This document shows, piece by piece, positions 33,880-34,118 of a stretch of 34,118 nt of DNA. Position 1 is the stretch's first letter. Every line of letters starts with the position of its first letter. A program made the position numbers and the translations under genes. The DNA is from Bacteroidota bacterium (GTDB lineage Bacteria; Bacteroidota; Bacteroidia; Bacteroidales; Prolixibacteraceae). The DNA is taken from the NCBI GenBank assembly GCA_023251435.1, contig JAHEYU010000015.1, positions 1 through 34,118 on the forward strand. Direction: 5' to 3'. Under the pieces are notes generated by a model, which saw only the letters and a program-made list of their open reading frames with translations, was not told the origin of the DNA and did no database searches.

Positions 33880-34118
33880 ATGTCAGGAGATATCAGAAAA
33901 GTAAAAACCAGTGATCTGGAACTGAAAGATCGATTGGTAGCTATTAATCGTGTTACAAAAGTAACCAAAGGAGGTAGAACATTCAGCTTCTCAGCAATTG
34001 TTGTAGTAGGAAACGAAGACGGTATCGTCGGCTGGGGCCTCGGTAAAGCCAGCGAGGTAACTACCGCAATTTCAAAAGGCGTTGATGCAGCTAAAAAGAA
34101 CCTTGTAAAAGTTCCTGT
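33880..34118 (+). CDS. rpsE: Small subunit ribosomal protein S5, N-terminal part (truncated by window edge)
   Basis: The first 79 codons of S5 are present, starting ATG at 33880 (M-S-G-D-I-R-K-V). The double-stranded RNA-binding-like domain is visible: [17 protein letters not shown], then [16 protein letters not shown]. These belong to S5, which secures decoding accuracy at the mRNA entry site. The gene is open to the last base of the window; rpmD, rplO and secY would be expected next. Confidence 0.95.
   Translation, partial: MSGDIRKVKTSDLELKDRLVAINRVTKVTKGGRTFSFSAIVVVGNEDGIVGWGLGKASEVTTAISKGVDAAKKNLVKVP

Noticed and set aside
1-34118. tRNA, rRNA, CRISPR array, insertion sequence, prophage or replication origin
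   Set aside because: No cloverleaf-like sequence, repeat-spacer array, transposase/integrase frame, terminal inverted repeats or DnaA-box cluster was seen on reading both strands.

Overview
The window reads as a chromosomal segment of a Bacteroidota bacterium, probably a Bacteroidales/Marinilabiliales-type lineage. The evidence is: a type IX secretion (T9SS type B) C-terminal sorting domain; DUF4494- and DUF4290-like proteins, which I know only from this phylum; a fused hisIE; a MurA with Asp at the usual catalytic Cys; an EF-G2 paralogue; and several upstream regions carrying the phylum's -7 promoter element TAnnTTTG, with Shine-Dalgarno sequences mostly weak. An A-type flavodiiron protein suggests anaerobic or microaerobic life. 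No rRNA, tRNA, CRISPR array, IS element, integrase or phage gene was seen.

Layout. 1-1066: tail of a histidine operon (hisF end, hisIE) plus a small lipoprotein. 1295-3097: typA/bipA. 3323-4024: an unrecognised helical protein with a possible internal duplication. 4090-4671 (-): DUF4494-like protein with an acidic tail. 4835-6025 (-): flavodiiron protein. 6265-7299: mltG. 7428-9186 (-): grpE-dnaJ. 9359-9916 (-): secreted thioredoxin-like protein. 10076-12071 (-): DUF4290-like gene and murA. 12236-14551 (-): pcrA/uvrD helicase. 14773-16101: T9SS-exported protein. 16200-18356 (-): EF-G2-like GTPase paralogue. 18357-18886: a 530-bp divergent intergenic region. 18887-22463: a peptidase-containing (C39) ABC exporter and its HlyD-type adaptor. 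22686-34118: the fused str-S10-spc ribosomal protein cluster (rpsL, rpsG, fusA, rpsJ to rpsE), without tuf, running off the right edge.

The first two thirds are single housekeeping genes or short operons, often convergent and separated by strong hairpin terminators that can work in both directions (4029-4063, 7358-7407, 16133-16157). The last third is one long co-directional translation operon with gene gaps of 0-40 bp, preceded by two tandem promoter-like elements and two adjacent potential leader hairpins. Three translational GTPases lie in the window: TypA, canonical EF-G and an EF-G paralogue whose G-domain motifs are degenerate.

The items most worth a second look are the EF-G2 paralogue with altered GTPase motifs; the peptide exporter pair with no visible substrate or outer-membrane partner; the MurA Cys-to-Asp change (predicted intrinsic fosfomycin insensitivity); the rpsL leader architecture; and the unrecognised 233-residue protein. 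I did not find a clearly new multi-gene system; most of the window is ordinary core genome.
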